A stretch of DNA of 7,802 nt from Bacillota bacterium. GTDB lineage: Bacteria; Bacillota; Clostridia; Oscillospirales; Oscillospiraceae. The stretch lies in the NCBI GenBank assembly GCA_029777215.1, contig JAKOSQ010000267.1, forward strand, positions 1 through 7,802. Direction: 5' to 3'. The first letter of the stretch is position 1, and each line of letters begins with the position of its first letter. The notes under the pieces are model-generated. The model searched no databases, was not told the origin of the DNA, and saw nothing but the letters and a program-made list of their open reading frames with translations. The translations under genes were made by a program, and so were the position numbers. Below, one piece after another: positions 4,826 through 7,802 of this stretch.

Positions 4826-5993
4826 TGTCGCTCACCTCCCCGCTGGGCAGATCGGGGCCGGAGCCGCCGCCGTGTTTCTTTTTTCTCCCAAAAAGCTTTT
4901 CGACGTCGAGCTCCCGGTCGCCCATGATGCCCTTGCGCCAGAAGAGTACGACACACATGATGATGACGGAGAAGACGACGAGGCGAAAGCCGTTGCGGAA
5001 GACGCCTGGCGCGGAAATGCCGAGGAACTTGCCGCTGTCGAGTCCGCGGAGCCACCACTCGGAGCAGGCGACATAGAGGAACGCGCCGATGCAGCTGCCG
5101 GTGATGGAGCCGATGCCGCCGAGAACGACGATCAGCAGAATTTCGTAGGTCATGGCGGAGCTGTAGACCGAAGCCTTGACCGTCGCCTGATACATGACGA
5201 GCAGCGCGCCGCCAATGCCAGCTAAGAAGGAGCTTGTGCAGAAGGATAGCATCTTGTGTTTGGCAAGGTTGATGCCCATGGCCTCGGCGGCGATCTCGTC
5301 GTCGCGGATGGCCTTGAAGGCGCGGCCGTAGGACGAGTTGATGAGCATGACGATGACCGCGATGCAGATGCCGCAGATGAGCACCGGCATCAGCGTTGTG
5401 AGGAAGGTCGGCAGCCACTTGGCGTTTTTACACGCCTCGTTGAAGGCGGGCGAGGACGTCCGCCAGCCAGCGACGATCGACTCGAAGGTCGCGAATTTGC
5501 GGAGCATGTTGGAGGCGTTCGTGATCGGCCCGAGCGTGTTCCACTGGACGATCGCGCGGATGATCTCGGCAAAGCCGAGCGTCGCAATCGCGAGGTAGTC
5601 GGATTTGAGGCGCAGCACCGGCAGACCGATGAGATAGGCAAAGCCGGCGGCAACGAGTCCAGCGAGGATCAGCGCGACGATGACGGGCAGGTTCGCGTGG
5701 ATCGCGCCGCCGTTAAAGTACATGTAGACGCTCGCACGGTCGGCATCTGGAATTGTGAAGATCGCGTATGTGTAGGCGCCAATGAGCATGAAGCCTGCCT
5801 GGCCGAGGGAAAACAGGCCCGTGAAGCCGTTCGTGAGGTTCATCGAAACGGCGACGAGCGCGTAGATCGCGCCCTTGCGGATGACCGGGAAGATCATCGA
5901 GGTCGAGGGCAGGAACATGCTCTCGAGCAAAATTACGAGGATCAGTGCAGCCATGAGGCCGAGGTTTATAAGGAGCTTCGTCGATTTTTTCAT
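4818..5993 (-). CDS. livM: LivM, branched-chain amino acid ABC transporter permease
   Basis: A 391-residue polytopic membrane protein, the second permease of the pair. Family marks are GAIYALVAVSMNLTNGFTGL (41-60), FSLGQAGFMLIGAY (61-74) and LRLKSDYLAIATLGFAEIIR (127-146). The cytoplasmic coupling loop is GRAFKAIRDDEIAAEAMGIN (223-242), where the ATPase docks, and the late helix VVLGGIGSITGSCIGAFL (289-306) is also present. A loop at about 155-195 is probably extracytoplasmic and departs from the usual 'TGG-x-x-GL' pattern. The C-terminus carries a hydrophilic tail from about 353 to 391 with RKKKHGGGSGP. Start ATG 5993 has GGGGGG 7 bases upstream and gives the usual Lys-rich N-terminus; the frame is open further upstream but overlaps livH. 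Only 13 bases separate it from livH, and it overlaps livG. Confidence 0.95.
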   Translation of the reverse strand: MKKSTKLLINLGLMAALILVILLESMFLPSTSMIFPVIRKGAIYALVAVSMNLTNGFTGLFSLGQAGFMLIGAYTYAIFTIPDADRASVYMYFNGGAIHANLPVIVALILAGLVAAGFAYLIGLPVLRLKSDYLAIATLGFAEIIRAIVQWNTLGPITNASNMLRKFATFESIVAGWRTSSPAFNEACKNAKWLPTFLTTLMPVLICGICIAVIVMLINSSYGRAFKAIRDDEIAAEAMGINLAKHKMLSFCTSSFLAGIGGALLVMYQATVKASVYSSAMTYEILLIVVLGGIGSITGSCIGAFLYVACSEWWLRGLDSGKFLGISAPGVFRNGFRLVVFSVIIMCVVLFWRKGIMGDRELDVEKLFGRKKKHGGGSGPDLPSGEVSDNG

Positions 5994-6006
5994 GTTTTCG
6001 CCCCCC

Positions 6007-6930
6007 TTAGACCTTATCCGTCTGCTTCTCGCCGAACAGGCCGGTGGGACGCACGAACAGAATGATAATGAGCAGCACAAAGGTGAACGCGTCTGAGAAA
6101 GTCGCGAGGTTCAGCGGCTTGGAAACAACGCCCGCCGAGACGAGCATCGTGTCGAGTCCCTTAATGAGGTTCTCGCAGATGCCGATGATGAACGCGCCAA
6201 CGACCGCGCCCGGAATGGAGCCGATGCCGCCGAACACCGCCGCGACAAAACACTTGAGGCCGGGCATCGCGCCGGAGGTCGGTACGACGCCGGGATAGTT
6301 CGTGAAATAGAGCATGGAGCCAATGGCCGCGAGCAGCGAGCCGATGACAAAGGTCATCGAAATGACGCTGTCGATCTTGATGCCCATGAGCTGGGCCGTC
6401 TCAAAGTCGCGCGAGACAGCGCGCATGGCCATGCCCATTTTCGTGTGGTTGATAAAGAGCACGAGGATAATGACGAGCACGATCGTGATGATCGGGGTGA
6501 CGACTGTCACGCGCTTCGTGACAGCGCCCGCGATGTGGATCGTGTCGGAGAGCCAGGGGATGGACGGATAGTTTTTGTTCAGACCGCCGGTGACGTACAG
6601 CGCGAGGTTTTGCAGCAGGTAGCTCACGCCGATGGCGGAGATCATGATGGACATGCGCGGCGCGGTACGCAGCGGCTTGTAGGCCGCGCGCTCGATCGCA
6701 AAGCCGAGCAGGACCGTCAGCACGATCGTCACTGGAATGGCTATGTAGAGCGGCATGCTGGCCGAGAGATAGACCATCATCAGACCGGCGACCATGAACA
6801 CATCGCCGTGTGCGAAGTTGATGAGGCGCAGGATGCCATACACCATCGTATAGCCGATGGCGATCAGCGCGTACTGTCCGCCGACGGAGATACCCGAAAG
6901 GATATACGGCAGGACTTCGGAAAAGCTCAT
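6007..6930 (-). CDS. livH: LivH, branched-chain amino acid ABC transporter permease
   Basis: A 307-residue polytopic permease of usual family length. Signature regions: GGQYALIAIGYTMVYGILRL (17-36) followed by INFAHGD (37-43), a near-invariant LivH motif, and IERAAYKPLRTAPRMSIMIS (79-98). The coupling loop MRAVSRDFETAQLMGIKIDS (169-188) contacts the ATPases, and KCFVAAVFGGIGSIPGAVVG (226-245) is also present. The protein ends in RPTGLFGEKQTDKV, typical for the family. It heads the permease/ATPase part of the operon. The start ATG 6930 has GAGGGGG 7 bases upstream. It is separated from the receptor gene livJ by a 161-base spacer with two strong hairpins, so the receptor can be made in excess over the permease. 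Confidence 0.96.
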   Translation of the reverse strand: MSFSEVLPYILSGISVGGQYALIAIGYTMVYGILRLINFAHGDVFMVAGLMMVYLSASMPLYIAIPVTIVLTVLLGFAIERAAYKPLRTAPRMSIMISAIGVSYLLQNLALYVTGGLNKNYPSIPWLSDTIHIAGAVTKRVTVVTPIITIVLVIILVLFINHTKMGMAMRAVSRDFETAQLMGIKIDSVISMTFVIGSLLAAIGSMLYFTNYPGVVPTSGAMPGLKCFVAAVFGGIGSIPGAVVGAFIIGICENLIKGLDTMLVSAGVVSKPLNLATFSDAFTFVLLIIILFVRPTGLFGEKQTDKV

Positions 6931-6949
6931 GCAGGGACCCCCTCATTGC

Positions 6950-6996
6950 GGGCTGTCTCGAAAGAGAGCGATCTTCGCGCCCTTTCGAGGCAGCCC
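6950..6996. repeat. 15-bp inverted repeat with IS-end-like sequence inside the liv operon
   Basis: GGGCTGTCTCGAAAG (6950-6964) pairs with CTTTCGAGGCAGCCC (6982-6996) with a single G-U type mismatch. The loop contains a further small stem, GCGA/TCGC (6968-6978). The outer ends GGGCTGTCTC resemble terminal inverted repeats of some transposon families, so a decayed or miniature element is possible, but no clear target-site duplication flanks it (left CATTGC, right AAATTA). No T-run follows on the - strand, so it is not a standard terminator for livJ. Confidence 0.75.
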
Positions 6997-7043
6997 AAAT
7001 TAAAAAATTTCAGATTTTTAGGAAAAGTGCTGTGATACGGTTT

Positions 7044-7064
7044 GGCGGGGGCAGAGCCCCCGCC
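7044..7064. repeat. GC-rich 9-bp hairpin downstream of livJ
   Basis: GGCGGGGGC (7044-7052), loop AGA, GCCCCCGCC (7056-7064): a perfect and very stable stem about 30 bases after the livJ stop. The trailing bases on the - strand are AAACCG, so there is no T-run and full termination is unlikely. Such hairpins after a receptor gene commonly protect the upstream message from 3' decay or attenuate transcription, giving more receptor than permease. That role is inferred here. The spacer also holds an AT-rich stretch (6997-7020) with no convincing promoter for livH. Confidence 0.75.
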
Positions 7065-7091
7065 TTGCCGTTTCTGATTATAGCTTCGTTT

Positions 7092-7802
7092 TTATTTTGC
7101 CTTCTGGATGCCGACGAAGTCCCAGACGCCCGTCTGGGTGTTGGCGGTCTTGACATATGCGGAATCGCGGACTGCGTCGCCGTTGGTGGTGTCAAACTTG
7201 ATCTCGCCGGAAACGCCGGTGTAGTCGACATTCCAGAGCGCTTTGTTGACAGCCGCGGGATCGGTGGTGCCGGCAGCCTTGAGTGCTTCGAGTGCGACAT
7301 GGTAGGCGTCGAAGCCCATTGCGGAGACCGCCGCGATGGTGTCGTCGCCGCCGTTGCTGGCGAGCGCGGTCTTGTCGGAGTTGAGCCACGCCTTGAAGCC
7401 GTCATCGAATTCCTTGTTGCCGCCCTCCTGATAGAAAGTGGTGACGTAGAGCTTGAGGTCTTTGCCCTTGATGGCGTTGAGGATGACGTTGGAGTCCCAT
7501 GTATCGCCCGCGAGCATCGGGATGGTCAGACCGTCGGAGCTGGCACGGTCGATAATGAGCGCCGCGGAGTCGGTAGAGCAGGGAGCGAAGAAGACGTCGC
7601 AGCCCTGGGATTTGGCGTTGGCGATGTAGGAGGAGAAGTCGGAGTTGCCGGTCGGGAAGCTCTCGGAAACGACGGTGCCGCCGAGGGCCTCAAACGCCTG
7701 CTGGAAGTATTTGCACAGACCGACGGAGTAGTCGTCGCCGAGTTCGGACAGGCAGTAGGCCTTCTTGGCCTTGAAGGTGTCGGCTGCGAAGTTTGCAAGA
7801 AC
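7092..7802 (-). CDS. livJ: LivJ-type branched-chain amino acid binding protein, C-terminal part (5' end outside window)
   Basis: The frame stays open from the right edge down to TAA at 7092-7094, giving 236 C-terminal residues of a periplasmic-binding-protein type I receptor (Peripla_BP_6). It delivers the solute to LivHM; in a Gram-positive cell it would be a lipoprotein, but the signal peptide lies outside the window. Recognisable parts, in fragment numbering: YSVGLCKYFQQAFEALGG (25-42), SFPTGNSDFSSYIANAKSQG (48-67), the second-lobe strand CDVFFAPCSTDSAALI (68-83), GLTIPMLAGDTWDS (91-104), FDAYHVALEALKAAG (164-178), and the closing YTGVSGEIKFDTTNGDAV (194-211). The methionine at fragment residue 96 (ATG 7517) is internal, not a start. 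Binding-pocket residues in the N-terminal lobe are missing, so leucine/isoleucine/valine specificity cannot be confirmed. It is the promoter-proximal gene of the operon. Confidence 0.93.
   Translation of the reverse strand, partial: VLANFAADTFKAKKAYCLSELGDDYSVGLCKYFQQAFEALGGTVVSESFPTGNSDFSSYIANAKSQGCDVFFAPCSTDSAALIIDRASSDGLTIPMLAGDTWDSNVILNAIKGKDLKLYVTTFYQEGGNKEFDDGFKAWLNSDKTALASNGGDDTIAAVSAMGFDAYHVALEALKAAGTTDPAAVNKALWNVDYTGVSGEIKFDTTNGDAVRDSAYVKTANTQTGVWDFVGIQKAK

Noticed and set aside
3232..6065. Several 260-320 residue + strand open frames opposite livF, livG and livM
   Set aside because: They are antisense shadows of clear Walker-motif ATPases and permeases, rich in Arg/Asp/Val/Ala, with no conserved motifs.
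6997..7040. Possible internal promoter for livH in the AT-rich part of the spacer
   Set aside because: A TTTAAT -10-like string exists on the - strand, but the sequence 16-18 bases upstream does not resemble a -35 and there is no extended -10.

Overview
The window reads as a stretch of ordinary chromosome from a GC-rich Firmicute, most likely a gut clostridium of the Oscillospiraceae type. The grounds are high GC in the coding regions with AT-rich promoter gaps, strong GGAGG-type ribosome binding sites, a clostridial-style LivG carrying an extra charged insert, and abundant GC-rich intergenic hairpins. The taxonomic guess comes from style and not from a marker gene.

Layout from left to right: (1) the last 88 codons of an FAD/NAD(P)-type oxidoreductase on the + strand (1-267). 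(2) A 270-base gap between convergent genes, packed with inverted repeats and ending in a bidirectional terminator. (3) A membrane-anchored PAS-GGDEF diguanylate cyclase on the - strand (538-2103). (4) An AT-rich divergent promoter region (2104-2355). (5) A DUF523 / thiouracil-desulfurase-like protein on the + strand (2356-2811), whose 3' end overlaps the next gene tail to tail. (6) A PaaI-like hotdog thioesterase on the - strand (2794-3216). (7) A terminator-like hairpin. (8) A complete branched-chain amino acid (HAAT family) ABC transporter core on the - strand, read in the order livJ (cut by the right edge), livH, livM, livG, livF.

The liv genes form one transcription unit. The solute receptor (LivJ) comes first, then a 157-base spacer holding two stable hairpins, then the two permeases (LivH, LivM) and the two ATPases (LivG, LivF). 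livM/livG and livG/livF overlap by 8 bases each, which implies translational coupling. The thioesterase lies just after the operon's hairpin with no room for its own promoter, so it is probably made by readthrough. The diguanylate cyclase has an intact GGDEF active site but lacks the arginine of the inhibitory I-site.

I do not see a new multi-gene system. The parts most worth a second look are non-coding: the nested inverted-repeat block at 346-546, the IS-end-like hairpin inside the liv operon, the 17-base dyad in the divergent promoter region, and the 18-base tail-to-tail overlap with a hairpin inside it.
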